64,000 nt of DNA, from contig NZ_JAKLTO010000003.1 in the NCBI RefSeq assembly GCF_022012335.1, forward strand, positions 248,001 to 312,000, read 5' to 3'. Shown in pieces: positions 8,981-16,843 of this stretch (its first letter is position 1; each line of letters begins with the position of its first letter). This stretch comes from Flavobacterium sp. SM15 (GTDB lineage Bacteria > Bacteroidota > Bacteroidia > Flavobacteriales > Flavobacteriaceae). The position numbers and the translations under genes are program-made. The notes under the pieces were generated by a model. It saw only the letters and a program-made list of their open reading frames with translations, was not told where the DNA came from and did no database searches.

Positions 8981-9613
8981 ATGGTATTTTCAGCTAAGAG
9001 ATTAACTTTCTTTTTATTACTATTCACTTCCTTCTCCTTTGGACAGCGCGCTTATCCGAATTTTTCTATAGATGCAAATTACGGTATTTCAGGTGTAAAA
9101 GACCCTGGACTGAGTGATTTTTCGCACCTTGATTTTGGCCTAAGATACATGTTGGATGAAAATGTTTGGGGAATAAAACTGGATTATGGAATGGATAAAT
9201 TCAGAACTCAGGAAACACCAACAGAAAAAGGAATTGACGTTTCCCGTATATCGGTTCAGGCAGCTTGTAACTTAACAAACCTGATTGATAACAGAAGTTA
9301 TTTTTACAGCAGATACTTCAACATTCTTGCTCATGCCGGTGTTGGATACTCAATGCAGAAATCGGTTACCATCCCCCAAGGAGGTACTGATGAAATCGGT
9401 CATATTATTTTCGGAATCAATCCTCAATATTCAATTACAGAGAATTTAGCGGTTGGTTTAGATGCTACAGGTATTGTTCACCTTTCTCAACATTACTGGT
9501 TTGACGGGAATTATACTTACACCAGCCCTGAATTTAAAGGATCTCCAAATGCAACTTCAACATTTATTTACAATATTTCCATCGGTCTTTCTTATACGTT
9601 TGGTAAAGACTAA
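8981..9613 (+). CDS. Outer membrane beta-barrel protein (porin-like)
   Basis: 210 residues from the ATG at 8981. A signal peptide (MVFSAKRLTFFLLLFTSFSFG) precedes the first barrel-like strand (YPNFSIDANYGISGVKD). Later strands alternate hydrophobic and polar residues, and the C-terminus ends in a strand (YNISIGLSYTFG). This fits a small 8-10 strand OmpW- or OmpX-like outer membrane barrel. An in-frame TTG at 8954 would extend the N-terminus, but it would spoil the signal peptide and overlaps a promoter-like TAATATTG, so the ATG is preferred. The specific role is unknown. Confidence 0.7.
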   Translation: MVFSAKRLTFFLLLFTSFSFGQRAYPNFSIDANYGISGVKDPGLSDFSHLDFGLRYMLDENVWGIKLDYGMDKFRTQETPTEKGIDVSRISVQAACNLTNLIDNRSYFYSRYFNILAHAGVGYSMQKSVTIPQGGTDEIGHIIFGINPQYSITENLAVGLDATGIVHLSQHYWFDGNYTYTSPEFKGSPNATSTFIYNISIGLSYTFGKD

Positions 9614-9633
9614 TAAATGAGAATCTATAAAAT

Positions 9634-9664
9634 AAAAAATCCCACCAATATGTGGGATTTTTTA
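9634..9664. terminator. Bidirectional rho-independent terminator
   Basis: AAAAAATCCCAC pairs with GTGGGATTTTTT around a 6-nt loop. It separates the convergent barrel-protein gene (+) and the OmpA-family gene (-), and has T-runs on both strands. Confidence 0.85.
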
Positions 9665-9682
9665 TTGCTGTATATCCGGAAT

Positions 9683-10378
9683 TTAATTTCCAGCTTCTTT
9701 TTTAGCGTCTTGAACCATTTTATCGTTAGCAGTGATGGCAAACTCCACACGGCGGTTTTTAGCTCTACCGGCGTCTGTATCGTTACTCGCAATCGGATCT
9801 GCTTCACCTAAACCAGTTGTTTTAAATCTAGAACCTGCAAGTCCTTTACTGTCAAGATAATTCCTAACAGATGCCGAACGTTGGGTTGATAAATTCAAAT
9901 TATATTCATCAGAACCTTTACTGTCGGTATATCCGTAAATTTGAATGTCTGTATCAGGATATTGTTTAAAAACCGGAACTAATTTATCCAAGTTTTGCTT
10001 AGCCGTAGGAGTTAAGGTCGATTTGTTAAAATCAAAATTCACTGAATTTTCACCAAGAACCAATTTAATACCTTCTCCAACTCGTTCAACTTCTACACCT
10101 GGTAGCGCTTCTTTTATTTCACGAGCTTGCTTATCCATACTTCTACCGATAATTGCCCCGGCAGTTCCTCCGATAACACCTCCTAAAACAGCTCCTAAAG
10201 CTCCTTTCCCTCCTTTTCCTAAGTTATTCCCGAGAACACCTCCAATAACGGCGCCTCCCACAGCTCCTATTACAGCTCCTTTTTGGGTATTATTCGCGTT
10301 TTTAACCGAACTACAACTCGTAAAAACCGAACCGGCTGTAAGGCTTAATGCCAGAATACAAATGCTTACTCTTTTCAT
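9683..10378 (-). CDS. OmpA-family lipoprotein with glycine zipper
   Basis: 231 residues. The lipoprotein signal ends at lipobox Cys22 (VFTSC). Residues about 36-82 are a glycine zipper with GxxxG repeats (AVIGAVGGAVIGGVLG), likely membrane-associated. Residues about 112-220 are an OmpA C-terminal peptidoglycan-binding domain (NFDFNKSTLTPTAKQNL, IYGYTDSKGSDEYN, LGEADPIASN, KNRRVEFAI). It probably tethers the outer membrane to peptidoglycan. It follows the lipocalin-like gene by 12 nt on the same strand, so they form an operon. Its 3' end is closed by the shared bidirectional terminator. Confidence 0.85.
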   Translation of the reverse strand: MKRVSICILALSLTAGSVFTSCSSVKNANNTQKGAVIGAVGGAVIGGVLGNNLGKGGKGALGAVLGGVIGGTAGAIIGRSMDKQAREIKEALPGVEVERVGEGIKLVLGENSVNFDFNKSTLTPTAKQNLDKLVPVFKQYPDTDIQIYGYTDSKGSDEYNLNLSTQRSASVRNYLDSKGLAGSRFKTTGLGEADPIASNDTDAGRAKNRRVEFAITANDKMVQDAKKEAGN

Positions 10379-10390
10379 ATTTTTACTTTA

Positions 10391-10843
10391 TTAATTAACT
10401 TTTTCAAATTGGTACACTAAATCAGAAACACTTCCTCCCACATTGATTTTATCAATCAATTGAAATGAATTTCCTGTCTGATTGGCAATTCTTAAGCGAA
10501 AGCCTTGCGTTACTTTTCTTGCTTTGGCTTTCTCACCAATAAACTTTAAGGTAAACTCTTTCTCAGGCGTAATTGACCAAACAATATCACTGCTAAAATC
10601 AGTACATTGGTTTAAAGTCATGGTACCGGTATTGTTATTGGATACAAACTGCCAAGTACTTCCAACAAAACACTTGGACTCGGCAATCTGAAACGAAGTC
10701 GCCTTAAAATACTCCGAACCGGGATAACTCACATTGGTAACTGTCCATTTTCCTTTTAAATTGACTTGAGATCTACTGTCTACGGTAGGTTTGCAGGAAA
10801 AAACAAAAATCATTAAAAGACTCAGTATTACATACTTTCTCAT
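10391..10843 (-). CDS. Lipocalin-like lipoprotein
   Basis: 150 residues. A short lipoprotein signal with lipobox Cys17 (FVFSC) is followed by a lipocalin-like beta-barrel: the GKWTV motif at about residue 31 is the typical GxW start of bacterial lipocalin-family domains, followed by alternating strands (STWQFVSNN, GTMTLNQC, FTLKFIGEK). Two Cys residues in the mature part (FVGS and NQCTDF regions) could form a disulphide. It likely sits in the periplasm or outer membrane and could bind a small hydrophobic ligand; none is identified. It is first in a two-gene operon with the OmpA-like lipoprotein. Confidence 0.7.
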   Translation of the reverse strand: MRKYVILSLLMIFVFSCKPTVDSRSQVNLKGKWTVTNVSYPGSEYFKATSFQIAESKCFVGSTWQFVSNNNTGTMTLNQCTDFSSDIVWSITPEKEFTLKFIGEKAKARKVTQGFRLRIANQTGNSFQLIDKINVGGSVSDLVYQFEKVN

Positions 10844-11025
10844 AATTTATCGAATTGATTAAACGAACTATTTTAGTAATTAAAACCGTACTAAATTTAC
10901 AAATAAATGCCATTCTAAAAAGCAATTATCCATTTTTTAACATTTATGTCATTTTGTCACGATTTCAGCTTTTGGTATTTAATTTGACTTGATCACAACA
11001 TAAGTTTAAATTAAAATCAAATCAT

Positions 11026-12903
11026 ATGACAACAGGAAAAATCAATGTTTCGGTAGAAAACATCTTTCCCTTAATCAAGAAATTTTTATACAGCGACCAT
11101 GAAATCTTTTTACGCGAACTGGTTTCTAATGCTACTGATGCTACATTAAAACTGAAACACTTAACCAGCATTGGCGAAGCAAAAGTAGAATATGGCAACC
11201 CAATTATTGAAATAAAACTCGATAAAGAAGCCAAAAAACTTCATGTAATCGACCAAGGATTGGGAATGAGCGCCGAGGAAGTTGAAAAATACATCAATCA
11301 GGTTGCGTTTTCAGGAGCAGAAGAGTTTTTAGAGAAATACAAAGATTCTGCAAAAGACAGCGGCATCATTGGTCACTTCGGTTTAGGGTTTTACTCTGCA
11401 TTTATGGTAGCAGAAAAGGTGGAAATCATTACCAAATCCCACAAAGACGAACCGGCAGCACACTGGACTTGTGACGGCAGCCCGGAATTTACTCTAGAGC
11501 CTCATGCAAAAACCGAAAGAGGAACCGAAATCATCCTTCATATTGCCGAAGATTCTTTAGAATTTCTCGAAGAAGGTAAAATTCGTGAATTGCTGACCAA
11601 ATACAACAAGTTCATGCCTGTGCCCATTAAATTTGGAACCCGAAAAGAACAAAAAGCTTTTGGCGTTGGCGAAGAGGAAAAAATGGAAGAAATTGAGGTA
11701 GACAACATCATCAATAATCCAAGTCCAGCCTGGACTAAACAGCCAAGCGAACTTAGCGATGAAGACTACAAAAACTTCTACCGCGAATTGTACCCGATGC
11801 AGTTTGAGGAGCCGCTTTTTAACATTCACCTGAATGTAGATTATCCGTTCAACTTAACAGGAATTCTGTTCTTCCCGAAAATGTCTGCCGATTTACAAAT
11901 CCAGAAAGACAAAATTCAATTATACCAAAATCAGGTTTTCGTAACCGATAATGTAGAAGGTATTGTTCCAGAGTTTTTAACCATGCTTAAAGGAGTTATC
12001 GATTCTCCGGATATTCCGCTAAATGTCTCTCGCTCTTATTTACAGGCAGATGGTGCGGTTAAGAAAATTTCGAATTATATTACCCGTAAAGTTGCCGATA
12101 AATTGAAATTGTTATTTTCGGAAAACCGTGAAGATTTTGAACAGAAATGGAACGACATCAAAATCGTTTTGGAATACGGAATGCTTTCGGAACCGAAATT
12201 TTACGAAAAGGCCGGCGCTTTTGTTTTGTATCCAACCGTTGACAAAAAATATTATACGCTTGACGAATTAAAAGAATCTTTAAAGGAAAACCAAACCGAT
12301 AAAGACGGAAAACTGGTTGTTTTATACGCATCCAACCAAGATGCACAGCACAGTTATATCGATCAGGCCAAAGAAAAAGGGTATCAGATTTTACTTTTAG
12401 ATTCGCCAATTGTTTCCCATCTGATTCAAAAATTAGAAGCCGATAACGAAAACCTTGTGTTTACTCGTGTAGATTCGGATCATATCGATAACCTTATCAA
12501 AAAAGACGATGCAGCGATTTCAAAATTATCTGATCAGGAAAAAGAAAGTCTGAAAAATACTTTAGAAGAAATTGTTCCGAAGACTACTTATTCCGTACAA
12601 CTTGAAGCTTTGGACAGTACAACTGCTCCGTTTATGATTACTCAGCCGGAATTTATGCGCCGTATGAAAGAAATGAGTCAAACCGGCGGCGGAATGTTTG
12701 GCATGGGCAACTTCCCGGAAATGTACAATTTGGTGGTAAATACCAATTCGGATTTAGCCTCAGCTATTCTTAATGAAAAAGACAAAACCGCACAGGAAGG
12801 TTTGGTAAAACAAGCTTTAGATTTGGCAAAACTTTCTCAGGGATTATTAAAAGGAGAAGATTTGACTGCCTTTGTAAAACGAAGCTTTGAATTGATCAAA
12901 TAA
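11026..12903 (+). CDS. htpG: Molecular chaperone HtpG (Hsp90)
   Basis: 625 residues, full length. The N-terminal GHKL ATPase domain has the helix LRELVSNATDA with the Mg-binding Asn, the DQGLGM loop and GHFGLGFYSAFMVA. The middle domain includes DLQIQKDKIQLYQNQVFV and the client/ATP-contact region LNVSRSYLQ. The C-terminal dimerisation domain follows. It refolds and stabilises cytosolic proteins under stress. It is monocistronic, divergent from the lipocalin/OmpA operon, with a 182-nt intergenic region and a strong terminator downstream. No CIRCE-type operator was recognised upstream. Confidence 0.97.
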   Translation: MTTGKINVSVENIFPLIKKFLYSDHEIFLRELVSNATDATLKLKHLTSIGEAKVEYGNPIIEIKLDKEAKKLHVIDQGLGMSAEEVEKYINQVAFSGAEEFLEKYKDSAKDSGIIGHFGLGFYSAFMVAEKVEIITKSHKDEPAAHWTCDGSPEFTLEPHAKTERGTEIILHIAEDSLEFLEEGKIRELLTKYNKFMPVPIKFGTRKEQKAFGVGEEEKMEEIEVDNIINNPSPAWTKQPSELSDEDYKNFYRELYPMQFEEPLFNIHLNVDYPFNLTGILFFPKMSADLQIQKDKIQLYQNQVFVTDNVEGIVPEFLTMLKGVIDSPDIPLNVSRSYLQADGAVKKISNYITRKVADKLKLLFSENREDFEQKWNDIKIVLEYGMLSEPKFYEKAGAFVLYPTVDKKYYTLDELKESLKENQTDKDGKLVVLYASNQDAQHSYIDQAKEKGYQILLLDSPIVSHLIQKLEADNENLVFTRVDSDHIDNLIKKDDAAISKLSDQEKESLKNTLEEIVPKTTYSVQLEALDSTTAPFMITQPEFMRRMKEMSQTGGGMFGMGNFPEMYNLVVNTNSDLASAILNEKDKTAQEGLVKQALDLAKLSQGLLKGEDLTAFVKRSFELIK

Positions 12904-12924
12904 GCTGTTTTTCATTAATAAGTT

Positions 12925-12957
12925 AAAGCCTGCTTGTTCATCAAGCAGGCTTTTTTT
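12925..12957 (+). terminator. Rho-independent terminator of htpG
   Basis: AAGCCTGCTTG pairs perfectly with CAAGCAGGCTT around a 5-nt loop, followed by seven T. Confidence 0.9.
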
Positions 12958-12982
12958 AATTTTACAAAACAAACCTAAAATC

Positions 12983-13510
12983 ATGATTTATAAAGAATTA
13001 CAAATACTCCCAATTAAACCAAACGAACTTGAGATTTTACTAAATTTGAGTAAAAAGACTTTTTTTGATGCCTTCAACAAACAAAACAGCCCGGAAAATA
13101 TGATGGCTTATATGGATTCTGCTTTTACCGTTGAAAAACTTTCTTCGGAACTTAACAATCCAGAATCCAGCTTTTATTTTGTCAGACATCAAGATATTCC
13201 AATCGGTTATCTTAAGTTGAATTTTGGCAGCGCACAAACCGAACTGATGCAGGGAAAATCCATTGAAATTGAGCGAATTTATGTTTTAGAAGAATTTCAG
13301 GGACAAAAAATCGGGCAAATTCTAATTGAGAAAGCAATTTCGATAGCCAAAACTAATAATGCAGATTTCATCTGGCTGGGTGTTTGGGAAAAGAACCCGG
13401 GCGCTATCCGTTTTTATCAGAAGAATGGTTTTGAAGTGTTCAGCTCGCACCTTTTTACTATGGGAACCGATATTCAAACCGATATTTTGATGCGTTTATT
13501 ACTGGTTTAG
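12983..13510 (+). CDS. GNAT family N-acetyltransferase
   Basis: 175 residues. The acetyl-CoA binding motif A is visible as IEIERIYVLEEFQGQKIGQILIEKAI (residues about 92-117), with the Q/RxxGxG/A-type pyrophosphate loop in QGQKIG. Motif B follows with WLGVWEKNPGAIRFYQKNGFE, the typical end of spermidine/spermine-type GNAT enzymes. It transfers acetyl from acetyl-CoA to an amine; the acceptor cannot be told from the sequence. It stands alone between htpG and the EamA transporter. Confidence 0.85.
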   Translation: MIYKELQILPIKPNELEILLNLSKKTFFDAFNKQNSPENMMAYMDSAFTVEKLSSELNNPESSFYFVRHQDIPIGYLKLNFGSAQTELMQGKSIEIERIYVLEEFQGQKIGQILIEKAISIAKTNNADFIWLGVWEKNPGAIRFYQKNGFEVFSSHLFTMGTDIQTDILMRLLLV

Positions 13511-13576
13511 AATTCATTTCCAAATTCAAAAAAGAGAAAATTTCCCATCTTAAGTTTAAGTTACGTGCAAAAAAGC

Positions 13577-13584
13577 TATCTTTG
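13577..13584 (+). promoter_or_regulatory. Candidate -7 box TATCTTTG for the EamA transporter
   Basis: A perfect TAnnTTTG match, 22 nt before the ATG at 13607. Because it lies inside the longer reading frame that begins at GTG 13565, it argues that translation starts at the ATG. Confidence 0.5.
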
Positions 13585-13606
13585 CCGGCTTTTTAAAATT
13601 GAAATT

Positions 13607-14500
13607 ATGTTTGGAAACAGAGTATTAAAAGGAGTCTTCTTAGTAGGCTTAGGGGCAACCAGTTATGGAATGCTAGCCACTTTTGTAAAGCTTGCCTACA
13701 ATGAAAATTACACCACCGCAGAAGTAACTTCGTCACAGTTTATATTAGGAATTATCGGAATGCTTTTGATCAATGCTTTTCAGAAAGCTAAAAAAGGAAA
13801 CGATGTTGTAAAAGCCAGCGGAAAAAACATTTTCCATTTAATGCTTGCCGGTACTTCTTTAGGAATGACTAGTGTTTTTTACTATTTAGCGGTAAAATAC
13901 ATTCCGGTTTCCATCGGTATCGTTTTATTAATGCAAACCGTATGGATGGGAGTTTTATTGGAATGGATTTTAGACAAAAAAGCGCCTTCGATGCAAAAAA
14001 TCGTATCCGTTATCATTGTTTTAATTGGGACCGCACTGGCAACCAATCTGATCAAAAACGAAATTTCTCTGGATTGGAGAGGAATTATGTGGGGCTTACT
14101 GGCGGCTTCGTCTTTTACAACAACAATGTTTACCGCAAACCGCGTTGCTGTTGGAATTTCATCTGCTCAACGATCGCTATACATGCTTTTGGGAGGTGCT
14201 GTAATTGTTTTTGGTTTCTCAATAGCCACACAAACAACCCCTTTTAACTTTGACATCTTTTTAAAATGGGGAATCGTATTGGCCGTTTTCGGAACGATTA
14301 TCCCTCCTATTCTTATGAATGCTGGATTTCCTCACACCGGAATCGGTCTTGGAAGTATTGTTTCTTCTTTAGAGTTACCCGTTTCTGTTATGATGGCTTA
14401 TATGATTTTAGGCGAGCACGTCGTTTTTACGCAATGGGTCGGAATACTGTTAATTATTCTTGCAATTGTAATCATGAATATCAAAACATCAAAAAATTAA
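13607..14500 (+). CDS. EamA/DMT-family transporter
   Basis: 297 residues from the ATG at 13607 (MFGNRVLKGVFLVGLGATSYG). About ten hydrophobic helices form two EamA repeats, residues about 5-140 and 150-295. The second repeat begins near LDWRGIMWGLLAASSFTTTM and ends GILLIILAIVIMNIK. Drug/metabolite transporters of this family export or import small metabolites such as amino acids; the substrate is not recognisable. The upstream in-frame GTG at 13565 is rejected because a -7 promoter box lies between it and the ATG. The aquaporin gene follows 51 nt downstream but has its own promoter-like box. Confidence 0.85.
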   Translation: MFGNRVLKGVFLVGLGATSYGMLATFVKLAYNENYTTAEVTSSQFILGIIGMLLINAFQKAKKGNDVVKASGKNIFHLMLAGTSLGMTSVFYYLAVKYIPVSIGIVLLMQTVWMGVLLEWILDKKAPSMQKIVSVIIVLIGTALATNLIKNEISLDWRGIMWGLLAASSFTTTMFTANRVAVGISSAQRSLYMLLGGAVIVFGFSIATQTTPFNFDIFLKWGIVLAVFGTIIPPILMNAGFPHTGIGLGSIVSSLELPVSVMMAYMILGEHVVFTQWVGILLIILAIVIMNIKTSKN

Positions 14501-14520
14501 CAAGTATTATCTTTTTTTCG

Positions 14521-14528
14521 TAGCTTTG
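14521..14528 (+). promoter_or_regulatory. Candidate -7 box TAGCTTTG for aqpZ
   Basis: A perfect TAnnTTTG match in the EamA-aquaporin gap, 23 nt before the aquaporin ATG. No convincing -33 TTG. Confidence 0.45.
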
Positions 14529-14551
14529 AGTATAACCAAAACTCAAATTTT

Positions 14552-15253
14552 ATGAAAAAACTATTTGCAGAATTTTTTGGAACGTATTGGCTGGTATTTG
14601 GTGGTTGCGGAAGCGCCCTGTTTGCAGCCGGAATCCCAGATTTAGGTATTGGCTTTGCCGGAGTTTCCTTAGCTTTCGGTTTAACTGTTTTAACTATGGC
14701 TTATGCTGTCGGTCATATTTCCGGCGGGCATTTCAACCCTGCTGTTTCCTTTGGATTATGGGCAGGTGGCCGTTTTGAAGCCAAAGAACTGGTTCCTTAC
14801 ATAGTAGCTCAATGTGTTGGAGCAATTGCTGCAGCGGGAACACTCTTCATGATTTTATCAGGAAAAACAGGATTTGCCATTGATAACACCAAAGCAGGGG
14901 CTTTTGCCACCAATGGCTATGATGCCTTTTCCCCAGACGGATATTCAATGATGTCGGCATTTATGGCCGAATTTGTGCTCACTTTATTCTTTTTGTTGAT
15001 CATTTTAGGAGCTACCGATAAATTTGCAAACGGAAAATTTGCAGGTGTAGCTATTGGACTGGGATTAACCTTGATTCACTTAGTAAGCATTCCGATAACC
15101 AACACCTCGGTAAATCCTGCGCGTTCAACCTCTCAGGCTTTATTTACCCAAGGCGAGCCGCTGATGCAATTGTGGCTTTTCTGGGTCGCTCCTATTTTAG
15201 GCGCAATCGTAGCAGGATTTATTTATAAAAACCTTCTTCAGGACAACGAGTAG
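14552..15253 (+). CDS. aqpZ: Aquaporin Z
   Basis: 233 residues with six membrane helices and two half-helices. The two NPA boxes are at 62-64 (GGHFNPAVS) and 188-190 (NTSVNPARS). The selectivity filter appears to be the water type: Arg191 after the second NPA, His176 in LTLIHLVSI, Thr185 and an aromatic (Phe42) in helix 2. This matches E. coli AqpZ (Phe43, His174, Thr183, Arg189) rather than glycerol facilitators. It conducts water across the inner membrane during osmotic change. It is monocistronic, with a terminator after it. Confidence 0.93.
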   Translation: MKKLFAEFFGTYWLVFGGCGSALFAAGIPDLGIGFAGVSLAFGLTVLTMAYAVGHISGGHFNPAVSFGLWAGGRFEAKELVPYIVAQCVGAIAAAGTLFMILSGKTGFAIDNTKAGAFATNGYDAFSPDGYSMMSAFMAEFVLTLFFLLIILGATDKFANGKFAGVAIGLGLTLIHLVSIPITNTSVNPARSTSQALFTQGEPLMQLWLFWVAPILGAIVAGFIYKNLLQDNE

Positions 15254-15278
15254 GTATAAATCATACTATTTTAAACAC

Positions 15279-15309
15279 AAAAGCGATGAAAAAGTTCATC
15301 GCTTTTTGT
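15279..15309 (+). terminator. Rho-independent terminator of aqpZ
   Basis: AAAAGCGATGAA pairs with TTCATCGCTTTT around a 4-nt loop. The remaining sequence to 15,535 is AT-rich with no other gene; a TAATATTG box (one mismatch to TAnnTTTG) at 15476-15483 may serve the next gene. Confidence 0.85.
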
Positions 15310-15535
15310 TTTTCCAGAAATCTATATCATTTAACAATACACCCAAACTCATAAAAAATCACGATAATTTGAAATAAAATCCTACAATAAATTCAAAAGT
15401 ATTTTCAATTTCGGTCTGATTTTTGAAAAATCTCAAAAAGTACATTTACAGTACAACTCAATTTATTTTTTTTAGTAATATTGAGTAACACATAAATAAC
15501 CGTTAAAACAAGTATTTGAATTAATTTTTCATCTG

Positions 15536-15817
15536 ATGAAAAAAAGTAAAATTTCAGAAATGGACAACGAAACGCTTGAAAGAGTTGTCACGATGGCTCA
15601 GGAGGAGAAAAAACCTTTTGACGTATTAAAAGAAGAATTTGGAATTTCAGAAAACGATGTTACTGAACTGATGCGCAAAAGAATGTCGAAAGATAATTTT
15701 GAACTTTGGAAAAAGAAAGTTACTGCCAGTAAACCCAAACCAAAACCTCAAAAATTCAACGATATTGAAGACGAAGATTTAGACAGCAAGTATTATTTTA
15801 AAAATAAATTCGATTAA
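15536..15817 (+). CDS. TIGR03643 / DUF2805 family protein
   Basis: 93 residues, soluble. The core MDNETLERVVTMAQEEKKPF, then FGISENDVTELMRKRMSKDNFELWKKKV, is the diagnostic arrangement of the TIGR03643/DUF2805 family: a helix-turn-helix-like segment followed by the RxxMxxxxFxLWxKKV motif. The family is small, common in marine and aquatic Bacteroidota and Proteobacteria, and has no assigned function; DNA or RNA binding is plausible from the HTH-like pattern and basic tail (KPKPKPQK). The acidic C-terminal end (DIEDEDLDSKYYF) is variable. It stands alone with its own palindromic terminator. Confidence 0.8.
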   Translation: MKKSKISEMDNETLERVVTMAQEEKKPFDVLKEEFGISENDVTELMRKRMSKDNFELWKKKVTASKPKPKPQKFNDIEDEDLDSKYYFKNKFD

Positions 15818-15819
15818 GA

Positions 15820-15850
15820 AAAAATCCCCTAAATTTAGGGGATTTTTTTT
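15820..15850 (+). terminator. Rho-independent terminator (perfect palindrome)
   Basis: AAAATCCCCTAAA is followed directly by TTTAGGGGATTTT and an eight-T run. The hairpin has no separate loop, so the tip bases must open. It ends 10 nt before the next start codon, so the hydrolase gene may be read partly through it. Confidence 0.8.
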
Positions 15851-15859
15851 ACAACCTTT

Positions 15860-16801
15860 ATGAAACACACTTTTTCACTACTTCTTTTGTTTTTAAGCAC
15901 ATTTTTAGTTGCTCAAACTGAAAAATTCAGCAAAGAAGAACTCGTAATCAACCCATTAATAAAAGGGGATTTATACACTTCAAAAATTAACAACACCAAA
16001 CAAACACTTGTAATTCTTATTGCAGGATCAGGGCCAACCAACCGCAACGGAAATCAAATCGGGATGCAAAACAATTCTCTGAAATACCTTGCTGAAGACC
16101 TGTCCTCAAACGGTTATAGCGTTTTTAGTTACGACAAAAGAGTAATTGCCCAAATTATCGCCGGGAACATTAATGAATCCGAAGGGCGTTTTGAAGATTT
16201 GATCGAAGATGCCGTGAGCGTGTACGACTATTTCAAAAAAAACAACCTTTTTACGAAAATAGTTTTTGCCGGACACAGTGAAGGCTCTTTGGTCGGAATG
16301 ATTGCCAGTGAAAAAACGAAAGCCGCTGCCTATATTTCCATTGCTGGTACCGGCAGAACAATCGATCAGGTTCTAGTGGAACAAATTGCAAAACAAATGC
16401 CTTCCTATAAAGAAAAAACAGCAGAATATCTTGCAACACTTAAAAAAGGACAAACCATTAAAGATGCGCCACCCGCATTACAAAGTCTTTTTAGAGAAAG
16501 TGTTCAACCTTATATAATTTCCTGGATGAAATACAATCCGCAGGATGAAATTCAAAAATTAAAATGCCCTGTTTTACTTCTTAACGGTGATAAAGATTTA
16601 CAAGTGGAACCTAAAGAAGCTCATTTACTTCATTCGGTTAAAAAAGAGGCAGAAATCTTAATAATAGAAAACATGAACCACGTTTTTAAAAACATCGCTA
16701 CTGATGAAAAAGAAAATATGGAATCGTATTCTAATCCTAATTTAAGAAACCATCCGAAACTTTCTGAGGTCATTGTAGCGTTCTTAAACAAAAAAGTGTA
16801 A
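15860..16801 (+). CDS. Secreted alpha/beta hydrolase
   Basis: 313 residues. A signal peptide (MKHTFSLLLLFLSTFLVAQ) indicates export. The alpha/beta-hydrolase core has the oxyanion region GSGPTNRNGN (57-65), the nucleophile elbow GHSEGS with Ser140, the acid Asp246 (LNGDKDLQV) and His274 (NMNHVF). The small lid region around 165-225 separates the two halves. The layout resembles the serine aminopeptidase S33/dienelactone hydrolase-like esterases of Bacteroidota; ester or peptide bond hydrolysis is plausible but the substrate is unknown. It precedes the M61 peptidase by 42 nt on the same strand and could share its transcript. Confidence 0.83.
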   Translation: MKHTFSLLLLFLSTFLVAQTEKFSKEELVINPLIKGDLYTSKINNTKQTLVILIAGSGPTNRNGNQIGMQNNSLKYLAEDLSSNGYSVFSYDKRVIAQIIAGNINESEGRFEDLIEDAVSVYDYFKKNNLFTKIVFAGHSEGSLVGMIASEKTKAAAYISIAGTGRTIDQVLVEQIAKQMPSYKEKTAEYLATLKKGQTIKDAPPALQSLFRESVQPYIISWMKYNPQDEIQKLKCPVLLLNGDKDLQVEPKEAHLLHSVKKEAEILIIENMNHVFKNIATDEKENMESYSNPNLRNHPKLSEVIVAFLNKKV

Positions 16802-16843
16802 CAAAAACGAAAAGCACCCTACCAATATAAAAACGATAAATCA

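Noticed and set aside
9617..9811. 64-codon plus-strand open frame
   Set aside because: It overlaps the terminator and lies antisense to the OmpA C-terminal domain, which is well supported; its translation shows no protein-like pattern.
13565..13606. Longer EamA N-terminus starting at GTG
   Set aside because: A perfect TATCTTTG box lies between the GTG and the ATG, so the shorter start is favoured.
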